Counted from the first letter of the stretch, positions 1 through 12,350 are shown. The stretch is DNA of 64,000 bases from Episyrphus balteatus (GCF_945859705.1 NC_079134.1:66008437-66072436), one strand, 5' to 3'. The notes: generated from the letters alone by a model not told the origin. Numbers and translations: made by a program.

Positions 1-173
1 GCTGATGCCGCTTTCAAAGCTCTACCAACATCTTCGCTTTCACGCATTTTCACCATTACGTTCGCCATCGATCCAACCCAATTCAATGATCTAGAAGATT
101 CTACTATGCTATCGTTGTTAGCTTTCAATAATTCCATACAAATAGCTTTGGCTTTGGTTGCTGGGTCATACAT
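1..173 (-). CDS. Possible N-terminal exon of an unidentified host gene (partial, runs off window)
   Basis: An open frame starts at an ATG at 173 on the minus strand and stays open to the window edge, giving 57 residues beginning MYDPATKAKAICMELLKANN. An in-frame TAA lies 18 bases upstream, so this ATG is the first possible start. The peptide is rich in Ala, Lys, Glu and Met, looks helical, and lacks the A/T-run composition of the surrounding non-coding DNA. I do not recognise the family. A loose likeness to helical ESCRT-III-type proteins was considered but is too weak to name. It could be a whole first exon or a chance frame. It is the only ORF here that does not look like a mobile element. 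Confidence 0.4.
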   Translation of the reverse strand, partial: MYDPATKAKAICMELLKANNDSIVESSRSLNWVGSMANVMVKMRESEDVGRALKAAS

Positions 174-420
174 ATTATGGAAATAAAATTATTTACTACG
201 ACTACTACTGCATTACGGCGCATGTTAAAATGTGGACATTAACCGTTTTCCTAAATATACAAAAAAAAACAAACAGCCACCAACAACTTATGATTTTTTT
301 TTGTTCTAAAAGCTTGAAAAAAGCATAAATCCTTAAAGTTCTTTCACAAGAACAAAAAAATAGGAGAAGTTTATGAAGGAAGTTTACGAATGGTAACTCT
401 TATAATTGTGAATACTTTAA
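174..420. other. Upstream DNA of the candidate gene, no feature recognised
   Basis: This AT-rich stretch lies between the putative start codon and the foldback element E0. I see no clear TATA box, splice site or ORF. If the exon is real, its promoter or 5' UTR must lie here or beyond the 14-kb insertion nest. Confidence 0.3.
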
Positions 421-1079
421 TAGCCCAGTAATTTTAGGCATAAATTTGGGGTAAAACCCAATCTTCGGAAAAATTCCTACTGGGCTCGATTTTGGTATAG
501 ACCTTCGTTACGGCGCGCAGTGTGGGAATTCGCTCATTTAGCGGAATTAAATTAATAGCGCTTACAAATTTAACTTTTTGGGAATTCTTTGTTTGCAAGA
601 TTAATTATAAATATATCAATAATGAAACATAATAACAATTATTTAAATATCTCGTCAAATTTTGTATGTACAGAACTCTGAAAGTACAAGTTTTTTCCCT
701 TTCGTTGACTCATTTTTAAAAGTACTGTACGGTCACAAACAAAAAATGTTACCATTTCTTTTTTATAATATTTAAATAAGTAAAATAATGAGTAGAAGTA
801 CGATTAATAACACGAACACGTTTTTGGCACTTTGATATACCCTCTTAAAAAATTAATTTCGCACAAAAACAAAACTTTTCATTCATTTTTGTTGGTACTA
901 TTTATATCTATTACATACGAAAATGAAATAGAAATAATTTTGTATGCATAATTAGCCAATTTTTTGATAAACGGAGCACATAGATGTATTTCAACAATCT
1001 AAGCGGCCAAAATTGTTTTTTCATTTTTTTTATTTTATAGCACGCAAATTACAAAAATCAGTTGTCTTTTCTACAAAAA

Positions 1080-1200
1080 ATAATTTTTTAGGAAAAAAAT
1101 TTTATTTACAAAATACATTTTTTTTTTTTGAAAAAAAAATTTTTTTTCGTGAATTTTTTTTTTTTGAAAAAAAAAATTAAAAAAATATTTTTAAATGGCC
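1080..1200. repeat. A/T-run hairpin-forming low-complexity tract
   Basis: Alternating runs of T and A about 9-12 bases long form several mutually complementary blocks. It looks like simple-sequence DNA and no function is evident. Confidence 0.6.
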
Positions 1201-1385
1201 TATACAAAATTACTTGATTACGAGAGAAAAAATTGAGATTATAATTTTTTTAATACTAACTATGCAAATATATTAAAATTTTCTATGTGCTGAAAATTCG
1301 CGCAACCGCGCTATTCCGTGGCTAAATTTTCAAGAATTTGTTAGCTTAGGCCTCTAAGTTTTCATATTAATAACAAAAAGAAAGT

Positions 1386-3086
1386 CAGATGGTTATCCTA
1401 ATACCTTAAATTATTTAAATCACTCTTCTAGTGATTCGAAAGTTATAACTAATTTATTTGCCAATTTTTTCAGCCTTGCGTTTTCTGATAGTAACTTTGT
1501 GCCTGATAGTAACTACTTCACCTACATGAATAACTGTAACCAAACATCTCTAGTATCAATTAATATTACTGTTGAAGATGTGATACAAAAAATTTATAAA
1601 CTTAAGAATGATTTCTCATCGGGTCCTGATGGCTTGCCCGCGATTGCACTAAAAAATGCGTAGCCCATTTAGCCTCACCTATTGCCACTCTGTTTCAAAA
1701 ATCCATAACTCTAGGGTTTTTTCCATCAATCTGGAAGGATTCATTCATCATCCTTATTCAGAAAAAGAGTGCAAAAGTGATATTGCTAACTTTAGACCAA
1801 TTGCCAAATTATCGTGCATCCCAAAACTTTTTGAAAGTATTATCTTCGACACACTATATTTTAATTGTAAATCATTGTTTTCAGCCAGACAACACGGTTT
1901 TCTGAAAGGCAAGTCTACGACCACTAATTTAACCGAGTTTGTATCGTACACTTTGAAATCATTAGAAAATAAGAACGAAGTTGATGTCATTGCTACAGAC
2001 TTTAGCAAGGCGTTTGATAGAATATCACATAAAATTATATCGTTTAAACTTAAAGCTCTAGGATTTCCTCCCGGTTTTATTCAATGGATGAATTCATACC
2101 TTTATAATCGTAAATACCAAGTACTTTTTAGATCTTCAATCTCAGATCCGTTTATTGCAAAGTCGGGCGTCCCACAAGGAAGTCATTTAGGCCCCATAAT
2201 TTTTATTTTGACAATCAATGACGTAGAATCAGTCCTTCAGCATTGTGAAGTCTCTACGTACGTAGATAATAAGAAAATCTTTAGGACAATTTCATCGTCA
2301 AACGACCCTTTGCTTTTGCAAATTGATTTAGACAATTTCTTTGTTTGGTGTCAGAAAAATAACTTAGATCTTAATGTTGAAAAATGCCAAGCAATCACAT
2401 ATTCCCGTAAACGACTCCGTCCTCCACCACGTGACTATTTTATCAATGAATGTATTGTTTCAAGAGTAACAACCATTAAGGATTTGGGTGTAATTTGTGA
2501 TAATGAACTTAACTTCAGATCCCACTATGACAATATTGTATCTAGGGCTAATTCTGCTTTAGGTTTCGTCAAGCGCTGGTCTAAAGAGTTTTCTGATCCT
2601 TATGTTACGAAATCACTTTATACCACGTTTGTGAGGCCTTTACTTGAATATGCTAGCCAAGTCTGGTCCCCTTATCACCAAGTCCACATCAAGAGAATTG
2701 AAGCAGTACAGCGTAGATTCCTCTGTTTTGCCTTAAAAGGACTTCCGTGGGTTGATAATTTCAACTTGCCCCCTTATCAAGAACGTTTGCAACTCATTAA
2801 CTTACAATCTTTAGAAAAACGTCGCGAAGTTGCCGATGTTATTTTCATACACCAAATTTTTTGTAATGTAATTGAAAACTCCACCCTCCTTCAGCAAATT
2901 AGTTTTAACGTAAGTTCCCATTCTCTCAGAACGACCCCGCAATTTCATCAAGCTCTTCATAGAACTGATTATGGCAAAAATGAACCGATTACGAGAATGT
3001 TAAGGAATGTTAATAAAAATTGTATTATTTTTGATTGCAATAACAGCAAGATCACACAAAAAAACCTACTATATGGTATTTCATAG
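1386..3086 (+). pseudogene. Jockey/CR1-like LINE reverse transcriptase relic (J1)
   Basis: Reverse-transcriptase motifs follow in order: SSGPDGLPA near 1615, FRPIAKLSCIPKLFE near 1790, QHGFLKGKSTTTNL, TDFSKAFDRISH near 2000, and SGVPQGSHLGPIIF near 2165. The thumb and connection part ends at the stop at 3086. Two frameshifts are visible: one at about 1660, after the GPDG motif, and one near 1770. The catalytic motif is YVDN instead of YADD, so the second aspartate is lost. The upstream endonuclease and ORF1 are absent, so the copy is 5'-truncated. It is dead in sequence. The clade assignment rests on motif style only and is tentative. Confidence 0.85.
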
Positions 3087-4240
3087 CCCTCTTGGACCTA
3101 AAGATTAGTAAAGATTAGTAAATAGTGAAATAGTAAAAGAGAAACTGATACTGGACTTTTTATTTTTTTTTTTTATTATTTTTTTTACTGATCTAACAAG
3201 TGCTTAAGCATGCTTTTTTATTTTATTTATTGTTTTGTTTTTCTACACTTTTTTTATATTTTACTTATTTTTAAATTTTAACTTTATTTAATACTTTATT
3301 TTAATTTTTTTTTTTCTATATGGTGGAATGCTTCCCCATGCTCCTATATAGATACATATTTATTTTTACATTTTGTATCTGCTTGTAATAAGCAGCCCCG
3401 CTCTTATCTCGTGTTTATTTTTTTCTTCAAAAAACTCTAATTTAAGTGCCGATATGACTAGCCACCGCAAGTGCCATCATACTCGGTGTAAATGGACCCC
3501 AGCGCGTGCGGTATCTGGAGGGGAAAGAGGCGTGGGATAATTTATTTATTATTACAAACATTGCGGGGTCTAACAGGATCCGTAACCAAATATCTTATCA
3601 TACCTACACAAAATTCTTAAAAAAAAACTTTATTTTGGACACTTTTTGACGATCACCAAAAAAATATTAAAATAAAACACATTTCATAAAATAATCATTT
3701 TTAGCAAAAAAAAACAAAACCGACTTCCATGCATCAAAACTGGGTTTTATGGTTTTTAAAATAGTTCCTATGGCTAAAAGTGAACGAAATTGAAATAAGA
3801 CCACACTGCAGCTGCCAGCTTTCCAATACAAAAAGAATTATCAAAATTGGTTCACTCAGTCCAAAGTTATGCGGTGACAAACATAAAAAAAAAAAAAAAC
3901 ACAGACGAATTGAATACCTCCTCCTTTTTGGAAGTCGGTAATAAATTGTTTTTGAATAGTCACATACCTGTATTTTCAGAATCCATCACTATTTTGAAAA
4001 AAATTAATCACTCAAATTTTAATAAAAAGCTAACAATTTCTCAAGACCGCACAAATCAGTCACGTGCCCCGAAAATTCAATGATGAAGTTCAGACAATTT
4101 TTTTTAAATTCTAGCAATTAGAGAAGAGTGAGGTTTCAGTCTATTGTTTGATGGAGGGTCTCCTACTTGTGTAACTCAATAGTAACGGCTATTTGTTTAC
4201 TTTAATATTTTGACTTTTGGCCGCGTAGATCACGCAAATA
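3087..4240. other. LINE 3' flank and AT-rich filler inside E1
   Basis: The first 500 bp may be the J1 3' UTR; it has T-rich runs and a more GC-rich block near 3390-3530. From about 3620 to 4200 I recognise nothing. The stretch 4213-4265 resembles, in reverse orientation, 962-1010 (shared GGCCGC and CTATGTG blocks), which hints at a further decayed inverted-repeat element. Confidence 0.35.
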
Positions 4241-4688
4241 CCTCTATGTGCGGAGTTCTGAAACTACATAAAGGTTAACATTGGGTTTTTTTGCCTTATT
4301 TGCAGGACTCATCAAATTCTCTTTTGTTTTATCTTATGATGGTCTGCTATCATATGAGAAAGTTATTTGATCTTAGAGTATTTACAGTAGTCTTAAATTC
4401 TCAATGAGTCGGGAAAAGTATGTGAATTTCAAGCTTCCACAGTTTCGACCGATTTTAGCCCATATTTCACTGAATCTTTAACAAAGCGTTCTTATAGTTG
4501 CCATAAATAAATTGATTCTATCTTCAGAAAGCAGCACATTGTCTAAGCCACGAATTATAAATGACGGAGCACTTGATTATTAACTTAGGTATGCAAATAT
4601 GAAAACCCTGTTTTTTTGATGGATTTATAATTGAAATCATCGGGGCCATCAAAATTGACCTTTTTCAAATGAGAAAAACCACTTTGCG

Positions 4689-4913
4689 TCACTCATTTTT
4701 CCAGCTCATATGGAGTCTAGAAAATTCTAAACGAATACCTTTTTGTTGCTTGTTTAAAGTTGGTTTCTTTTGGACTTTTAATGGGTTAAAATGATCCGTG
4801 CTGTTAATTACTCTGTGGAGTGTTGAAACACTTGCAGAAACACCAGCTTTTTGTTTGATTTTTGCCCCAGAGTCAAATGAATTGGAGGCAGATCTCAAAA
4901 TTTCTCGTCGATT
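4689..4913 (-). pseudogene. Tc1-like transposase N-terminal fragment, copy 1
   Basis: The minus-strand peptide contains NRREILRSASNSFDSGAKI, then VSASVSTLHRVI and a PTLNKQQKGIRLEF block ending LHMSW. This is the usual Tc1/Tc3 pattern: second helix-turn-helix, then the R-L-E-F...W lead-in to the DDE catalytic domain. Stops interrupt the frame immediately after the tryptophan region, although patches such as KVVF are still visible downstream. The catalytic domain is not recoverable. It lies in block A of the tandem duplication. Confidence 0.75.
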
Positions 4914-6295
4914 AACTGCTATTTTTGCCGTTTTTTACCTTAATTCATATTTTTCCTGTACGAACATTTATTTTTGAGGTACGAATAGGCAACACACTAA
5001 AACTCCGATCAATTTTGGTAGCTATAGCAGACCCGGTCAGTACTTGTTCCGTTAACAAATTAATTTTGGCTCTGTCGACAGTATTCAAAGCTTTTAAATG
5101 CAGTTGCATTTAAAAGACCTTAGGTCTTACAGGCATATAGTTAAATTATAAAATAAAAATAAAAAAATAAATAAAAAATTAAATGACAAAATCTCACTAA
5201 GAACATTTCAACCTTTGATTTGGTATGCCAAACACCTCAAAACTCTCATAAACAACGAAGATATTGACCTTGAAAGACCGTGTGTCTATTCAGTTGACGC
5301 AAAAAAAAGCTGCATTTTTCCATATGGGACGCTTTGTAAGAGAACACGAAAAAAAAATAGCGGTACTTTGAGAATTATTCTTTCTGATTTGGTTTCTCAA
5401 CATCGCAAGCTAACTGTAAACATCATCAAATGTTAGATGAAAGCTCAAACTTAGGAAAAAATGGACAAAATACCTTTGAAAATTTGTGTGCTTATTCAGT
5501 TGAAGCGGAGTGTATAAGTGATTCTGGATAGATAATAAATCAAGCTATGCATTAATTATTGTCTCTTAACGGAATAACGCGGAATAACTAAAGTTTTGCT
5601 CTAACAAAGGCACAAAAATCGAAAAAAAACACTTTTTTTTTAACTTCAATCACCAAAACAAAAATGTGAAACACCCTGTGAAATAAAAAATTACTTATAT
5701 AATTAAAATAATTATATAATATCAAGGTTATTAAGGAAATAAAAAAAATAAAACTTTTATTAAAACACACACCAAACGCACAAGAAAAAATTAAGAGCAA
5801 AGTAATCTTTTCCACCAAATAAGCAGAATAAAAATCGGCAACTGCAACCTCTATGTGCGGAGTTCTGAAACTACATAAAGGTTAACATTGGGTTTTTTTG
5901 CCTTATTTGCAGGACTCATCAAATTCTCTTTTGTTTTATCTTATGATGGTCTGCTATCATATGAGAAAGTTATTTGATCTTAGAGTATTTACAGTAGTCT
6001 TAAATTCTCAATGAGTCGGGAAAAGTATGTGAATTTCAAGCTTCCACAGTTTCGACCGATTTTAGCCCATATTTCACTGAATCTTTAACAAAGCGTTCTT
6101 ATAGTTGCCATAAATAAATTGATTCTATCTTCAGAAAGCAGCACATTGTCTAAGCCACGAATTATAAATGACGGAGCACTTGATTATTAACTTAGGTATG
6201 CAAATATGAAAACCCTGTTTTTTTGATGGATTTATAATTGAAATCATCGGGGCCATCAAAATTGACCTTTTTCAAATGAGAAAAACCACTTTGCG

Positions 6296-6520
6296 TCACT
6301 CATTTTTCCAGCTCATATGGAGTCTAGAAAATTCTAAACGAATACCTTTTTGTTGCTTGTTTAAAGTTGGTTTCTTTTGGACTTTTAATGGGTTAAAATG
6401 ATCCGTGCTGTTAATTACTCTGTGGAGTGTTGAAACACTTGCAGAAACACCAGCTTTTTGTTTGATTTTTGCCCCAGAGTCAAATGAATTGGAGGCAGAT
6501 CTCAAAATTTCTCGTCGATT
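6296..6520 (-). pseudogene. Tc1-like transposase N-terminal fragment, copy 2
   Basis: This is the duplicate of the 4689-4913 fragment inside block A2. The 69-residue frame translates identically, so both copies derive from one already broken transposase gene. Confidence 0.75.
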
Positions 6521-7057
6521 AACTGCTATTTAAATCAAGCTTTGTAAATCAAGCTATGCATTAATTATTGTCTCTTAACGGAATAACGCGGAATAACTAA
6601 AGTTTTGCTCTAACAAAGGTACAAAAATCGAAAAAAAAACACTTTTTTTTAACTTCAATCACCAAAACAAAAATGTGAAACACCCTGTGAAATAAAAAAT
6701 TACTTATATAATTAAAATAATTATATAATATCAAGGTTATTAAGGAAATAAAAAAAATAAAACTTTTATTAAAACACACACCAAACGCACAAGAAAAAAT
6801 TAAGAGCAAAGTAATCTTTTCCACCAAATAAGCAGAATAAAAATCGGCAACTGCAACTTCAAAGCTGTTTTTTTTTTTCATGATCCCCACCTAACAATGC
6901 TTTTGTTATCACTTTCTACAATCTATTAGCTTTAAGAAAAACCGGCATCAAACAAGACAAGTCATTTTTCGAATTAAATTCCGCTAAATTCGCGAAACCC
7001 ACACTGTGCGGCGTTCTTATGAAGATGTGAAAAATCGACATTGATATCGCACCGGCG

Positions 7058-8338
7058 CACAGTGGTGCCATTCTTCGTTTTTGCCGACAAAATTCATTTG
7101 CACGGCCATTTCTGGACGAAAAGTCATGAAATTTGGTACACTGAATGATTATAGTATGGAGAATACGAAAAGGCTGCCAACTTTTTTTTTATTCAAAATG
7201 GCGGCTCCAAAATGGCGGAAAGAATGAGCGTTAAAATACAATTTTCATTTTCAAAACAGTATATAAGCAAGAAATTGGGCTAAAATCATGTCAAAAAGAA
7301 GTTAGATTTAAGATTTAGGACTCATAGATTACAAAAAAATCAAAAAATTTGAAAACAAAGTCCAAAAAATGCCAATTTAGTAAAACACACTTTAAGACCT
7401 CTAATTACGCTATTTCATGCATTTTTTTTAAATTTATCACAATTTTGAGATCTCTTCTATTTATGTTTCATAAGAAAATTGAAAATATTGGGGTTATATG
7501 GTTGCCAACTATGTTTTTAAGTAAATATAAGAAAACATGATATAATGAAAAGTTTCAATGTTCAATAAAACTGAGAATTTATTTTTTCCGTAAACCAAAA
7601 TATGTATGCTTTTCTAATAGATTTTAGCATTTTAAACTCAAATCCGGAGTAAAAAAAAAATCTATGACGTCACGTTTTTGAGATATAAGCAGATCAAATT
7701 AATTTATATCTTCGAAACGTGACGTCATAGATTTTTTTTGACTCCGGATTTGAATTTAAAACGCTAAAATCTATTAGAAAAGCATATTTTGGTTTACGGA
7801 AAAAATAAATTCTCAGTTTTATTGAAAATTGAAACTTTTCATTATATCATGTTTTCTTATATTTACTTAAAAACATAGTTGGCAACCATATAACCCCAAT
7901 ATTTTCAATTTTCTTATGAAACATAAATAGAAGAGATCTCAAAATTGTGATAAATTTAAAAAAAATGCATGAAATAGCGTAATGAGAGGTCGTAAAGTGT
8001 GTTTTACTAAATTGGCATTTTTTGGACTTTGTTTTCAAATTTTTTGATTTTTTTGTAATGAATATTAATCTATGAGTCCTAAATCTTAAATCTAACTTCT
8101 TTTTGACATGATTTTAGCCCAATTTCTTGCTTATATACTGTTTTGAAAATGAAAATTCTACTTTAACGCTCATTCTTTCCGCCATTTTGGAGCCGCCATT
8201 TTGAATAAAAAAAAATTGGCAGCCTTTTCGTATTCTCCATACTATAATCATTCAGTGTACCAAATTTCATGACTTTTCGTCCAGAAATGGCCGTGCAAAT
8301 GAATTTTGTCGCCAAAAACGAAGAATGGCACCACTGTG
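7058..8338. mobile_element. E2: Transib-like foldback MITE with RSS-like ends
   Basis: The two arms (about 7058-7689 and 7704-8338) are near-perfect reverse complements with a loop of only about 15 bp. Both ends start CACAGTGGTGCC and are bounded by CGGCG (7053-7057 and 8339-8343). On both ends the heptamer CACAGTG is followed after exactly 22 bases by ACAAAATTC, which matches 7 of 9 positions of the RSS nonamer ACAAAAACC. The innermost arm contains TGACGTCA. The mirrored ORFs in the arms are a by-product of the palindrome and show no coding signature, so the element is non-autonomous. Confidence 0.85.
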
Positions 8339-8399
8339 CGGCGGCGGCGCACAGTAGCACGACCCATAGCAATAAATAAAAAATACAATTATTTTAGCA

Positions 8400-9100
8400 G
8401 TACTTCTTATTAATTGTTTAGTCTTCCTAAATATATGAAAGCTCTAAATGTACAAAAAAATACATTGATCAATTGGTGTACGAGTAATCGACGGGTTAAC
8501 ATTGGTATTTTTTTCGGATTATTTTTTGAAAGTTTTTTGATAGTTTTGGAAATATTCGAGTGGTTATAAATCAATTCAACAATGGTTAAAAATAGTAATG
8601 AAGGTATCTTCATTAAAAAGGGTTTTTAAGAAAGCGGAAAATGGGTCTTGGGTTCTTTTTTGTTTTATAATCAGCAATGTGTTCTTAAACTAAATCACGA
8701 AAAAAATCCTGCTCTAACTTGCAATTCTTTATGAAATTGACATTTTAGGGGATCAACTGCGTTCATAAAAAATGGTGACTTATTCAAAATATGGCTCGAT
8801 CGTGAAAATTTTAAACTTTTCGAACAAAACAAAGCAGTTAATTGGATTGGAATAGCTTAATGAAGGAGAAATTTCGAGGCTTTTTGTGTCAGTTTGAAGC
8901 AAAAATGGCAGCATTGCCAGAGAAAGAAGGAGATCTTTATGGGCAATAACCAACGATGGCTTCACTTTTTTTTTTTTTTGCAAGTTCAGAACATAAGCTT
9001 CTGTTTGATGAAAAAAAAAAAAAATATTCTAGAGAACTTCAGGCAAAAAATGGGACCTCTGGTGGACCAAACCTGAGTATGGCACAACAAATGATGTCAA
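8400..9100. other. Left interior of E3, no gene recognised
   Basis: Short frames exist on both strands but none shows a known motif, and long A and T runs interrupt them. Transposase N-terminal sequence may once have been here but is not recognisable. Confidence 0.3.
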
Positions 9101-9659
9101 TACTTGTTGCGTGTCTAGGTATTGGCCACGGTGGCATCTCTTGCTGTCGGAAAAGAGCTGTGGTACGCTTGCTCTTCGCTCGGCTAAGCTCGAAGGATTG
9201 GGGTTGGTTCTTGCGCTTCTCTAAACACCACCTACTCAGCAATCAAAATCTCGTACCTGTTAAAAGGGATAGGTGAATAGGATATAGTAGGTATAAGGAT
9301 TTGGAATAAAAAGTAAAAGGAAGCGCACAGACTTAAATACCTATGCCACTGTATTGGTGAAAGGGTGAAGTCAATGTAGGATCTTGGTTGATAAAAAAAA
9401 TACAAAAATCTAATTTTTTTTACTCTTACCCTAACGACAATCCCTTAATTCTATATGTTTATATCAAATGTAGATATAATCCCTGAGCTAAACTACAAAT
9501 ATGTATGCATTAAAGGTTTACCACTTTAAAAGCATAAGATACAAGTTATCAAATCACCACCGAATGTATCTTCGAAACGTGCTGCCGGCAAAACTACGAG
9601 GGACATGAAATGTAAGTGATTTTTTTATATTATATTTTAATTTGAAATACAAACCTATA

Positions 9660-9830
9660 CATACACATATATATATATATGGTTAAGGAACAAATACACT
9701 CTGGTCCAAAAAAATTGAACCTCTTTAAAAATAAAAATTTTTCTTAGTCATATAAAAAAGATAAAATTTTGGAGTGAAAAGAGAATACTACACTCTGGTT
9801 AACAAAAGTTGAGCCAGCTATAAAAAGTGA
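9660..9830. repeat. Two copies of an ACACTCTGGT motif, possible transposon-end relic
   Basis: ACACTCTGGTCCAAAAAAAT near 9698 and ACACTCTGGTTAACAAAAG near 9790 look like variants of one terminal motif about 90 bp apart. No partner in inverted orientation was found. Confidence 0.3.
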
Positions 9831-10313
9831 AATTAAATTACTTTATTGATTTAAAGTAAAATATTTATCTTCTGAATAAAAATATATAAATGAAGATTTT
9901 TAAAATTTATAGTTTTTAAACATACTTTTTTGATTTTCTCAATTTTTTTTTAATAATTTTCTATAACTGAATTTATAAAATCATAGTATAAGAAATGGGT
10001 AATATATTAATAAATTTTTGAATCAAAATTATTGAATTATTAATGATCTAATAATGCAGTGTTAAAATTTGAACAAGGGTGTGTGAGATGGGCTCGACTT
10101 GGCCAGCGATGATCAACGGGAGATAATTTTGGCGTTTTGAAGGAATAAACTGTAGGAAGATAAAAAACATATTTCATCAAGCAGCAATGGGTTGACTTAG
10201 TATACGAAACTTTGACAATGACGTACTTACATAGATACTTTCTACATACTTACCTAGGGACATGACGATACATTAGCTTACATACATATTTTTACTGACT
10301 TACTTACCTTTAG

Positions 10314-10470
10314 ATTACATACATAGTATGCATTACATACATAGTATGTAATACATACATAGTATGTATTACATACATAGTATGTATTACATACATAGTA
10401 TGTATTACATACATAGTATGTATTACATACATAGTATGTATTACATACATAGTATGTATTACATACACTT
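10314..10470. repeat. 18-bp palindromic minisatellite, about 8 units
   Basis: The unit ACATACATAGTATGTATT is repeated about eight times with very few changes. Each unit folds: ATACATAC pairs with GTATGTAT around an ATA loop. The array is flanked on both sides by TTACCTTTAG. Degenerate copies of a second motif, AGATACATCATAACAAC, follow at about 10515-10600. Confidence 0.9.
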
Positions 10471-10745
10471 ACCTTTAGTTACAGATTCTTACTAACCTAC
10501 CTACGGACTTATAGATACATCATAATAACTTTCAGATACATCATAACAACTAACCGATACATCATAACAACTTATAGATACATAACAACTCATAGATAAA
10601 TTTACATACATGACAAATTTTTCCTTACTTTTCTCATTCCTTATTAACTGTTTCAGGTTATAGTTATGAATAAAACAGATTTTTACATATACATATAATT
10701 AGACATGATTAGACATACAAACATATAAACATAACTTAAAACAGG

Positions 10746-11685
10746 GGTCGAATTACGGCACACGATTACGATCATACGTTAACGTTTTGATTATTTCTGT
10801 CTCTATTTAATTACACAGCCACACAAAAAAATATAAAAGTTCTGGCCTGGGGTTGCGACTAGGTTTTCCATATAGTTTTTGGGTCGCTGAAACCGAATCC
10901 GAAGTCCGTTTTGCCCCAACACGTCAGATAACCTCAAAAAATGTCACGAAAAAAAAATATTTTTTTCTCTGATCTGGATGTGCGAATATGTTAATCATAT
11001 AGTTTTTGGACCGCTGAATCCAGATTCGAAGTCAATTTCGCTCTATCACGTCAGGTTTCTGAGATATCCTCAAAAAATGTCAAAACCAAAAAAACAAAAT
11101 TTCTTATCTGGGGTTACGACTAGGTTTTTCATATAATTTTTGGGTTGCTAAAACAGAATCCGAAGTTTTTTTTTGCCGTATCACGTCAGGTTTTTGAAAT
11201 ATCCTCAAAAAATTACTAAACTCAAAAAAAAAAGTTCTTATCTGACATCTTTTGAGAATATCTCAAAAACCTGACGTGATACGGCAAAATAAACTTCGGA
11301 TTCTGTTTTAGCAACCCAAAAACTATATGGAAAACCTAGTCGCATTTTTTTGAAGATATCTCAGAAACCTGACGTGATAGAGCAAAATTGACTTCAAATC
11401 TGGATTCAGCGATCTAAAAACTATATGATTAACATATTCGCACATCCAGATCAGAGAAAAAAATATTTTTCTTTCGTGACATTTTTTGAGGTTATCTCGA
11501 AAACCTGACGTGTTGGGGCAAAACGGACTTCGGATTCGGTTTCAGCGACCCAAAAACTATATGGAAAACCTAGTCGCAACCCCAGGCCAGAACTTTTATA
11601 TTTTTTTGTGTGGCTGTGTTATTAGAAAACGATAGGGACACGTAGAAACCATTCGTTAACGAACGTATGCCGTAATTCGACCCCA
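10746..11685. mobile_element. Foldback MITE with GGGGTCGAATTACGGC ends
   Basis: The arms of about 470 bp mirror each other around 11225. Both outer ends carry GGGGTCGAATTACGGC, and inner matches include CTATATGGAAAACCTAGTCG. There is no coding potential. Flanking direct repeats are unclear (ACTTA on both sides at slightly different offsets), so the superfamily is not assigned. The CAGGGG-like end would fit hAT, but that is only a guess. Confidence 0.8.
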
Positions 11686-11689
11686 GGAC

Positions 11690-11924
11690 TTAGATTGTAG
11701 CTGGGGGATTACTTTAGGGGGCATCTTTAAACTTCCGGCCGCAAAGATGACAATGGTTGTATCTTAGATACAAGGGTGGGTTTGGCCAATCTTCTGCCAA
11801 CAACATCTGGCAGTGCTTTTGATGACTCAACGAGCCACTGTGTTGGTGAGACATGATGTCACGGTGGAATTTGGTGATAAATACAAAAATTATCTATTTT
11901 TAGAAACTTAGATTAGGATTATTT
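11690..11924. other. Spacer, nothing recognised
   Basis: This non-repetitive spacer lies between the foldback at 10746-11685 and the right arm of the 9101-12324 element. No ORF or repeat was identified. Confidence 0.3.
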
Positions 11925-12350
11925 ATAGGTTTAGTTCAGGGATTATATCTACATTTGATATAAACATATAGAATTAATTAATGGATTGTCGTTAGGGTTA
12001 GAGTAAGAAAATTTAGATTTTTGTATTTTTTTTATCAACCAAGATCCTACATTGACTTCACCCTTTCACCAATACAGTGGCATAGGTATTAAAGTCTGTG
12101 CGCTTCCTTTTACTTTTTATTCCAAATCCTTATATCTACTTCCCTATTCACCTATCCCTTTTAACAGGTACGAGATTTTGATTGCTGAGTAGGTGGTGTT
12201 TGGAGAAGCGCAAGAACCAACCCCAATCCTTCGAGCTTAGCCGAGCGAAGAGCAAGCGTACCACAGCTCTATTCCGACACCAAAAGATGCCCCCGCGGCC
12301 AATACCTAGACTCGTAACATACTAGTCGATGTTCTTTTTCGAATCCAAAG

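Larger units (their letters stand above)
4241..6856. repeat. Tandem duplication A-X-B / A-B inside E1
   Basis: Block A (4241-4924) recurs nearly identically at 5848-6531, both 684 bp. Block B (5537-5847) recurs at 6546-6856, both 311 bp. B1 joins directly to A2. The simplest history is a tandem duplication of 4241-5847, followed by loss of the middle X segment (4925-5536) from the second copy, which retains only 14 bp between A2 and B2. The copies are almost identical, so the event is recent compared with the decay of the genes inside. Confidence 0.85.
516..7008. mobile_element. E1: 6.5-kb element with Transib-type ends and CGGCG target duplication
   Basis: The left end CGCAGTGTGGG and the right end (reverse complement CACAGTGTGGG) form an inverted repeat that continues about 35 bp inward through a shared TTTAGCGGAATT. 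CGGCG precedes the left end (511-515) and follows the right end (7009-7013). The uninterrupted site is visible in the right arm of E0 (TTACGGCG then TTGTAATGAAG). A CACAGTG-like terminal heptamer with a 5-bp GC-rich duplication is typical of Transib. The left heptamer has one mismatch. I see no Transib transposase inside; the interior is a LINE relic and a duplicated Tc1 fragment, so it is non-autonomous or gutted. Confidence 0.72.
9101..12324. mobile_element. Inverted-repeat element with about 400-bp arms inside E3
   Basis: The arms 9101-9505 and 11925-12324 are reverse complements; shared blocks include GTCTAGGTATTGGCC and the reverse of ACAGGTACGAGATTTTG. The 2.4-kb spacer holds an 18-bp tandem array, a second foldback and no coding sequence. 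It interrupts the Transib relic just before 12351. The superfamily is unknown. Confidence 0.75.

Noticed and set aside
1754..2008. 84-residue minus-strand ORF
   Set aside because: It is the antisense reading of the J1 reverse transcriptase.
7349..8038. Mirrored 63-residue ORFs on opposite strands
   Set aside because: They are the two arms of foldback E2 read in opposite directions. The sequence is AT-rich, has no motif, and the open frame is explained by composition.
10314..10470. Regular repeats that could suggest a CRISPR array
   Set aside because: The units are contiguous with no unique spacers, the period is 18 bp, and the context is eukaryotic.
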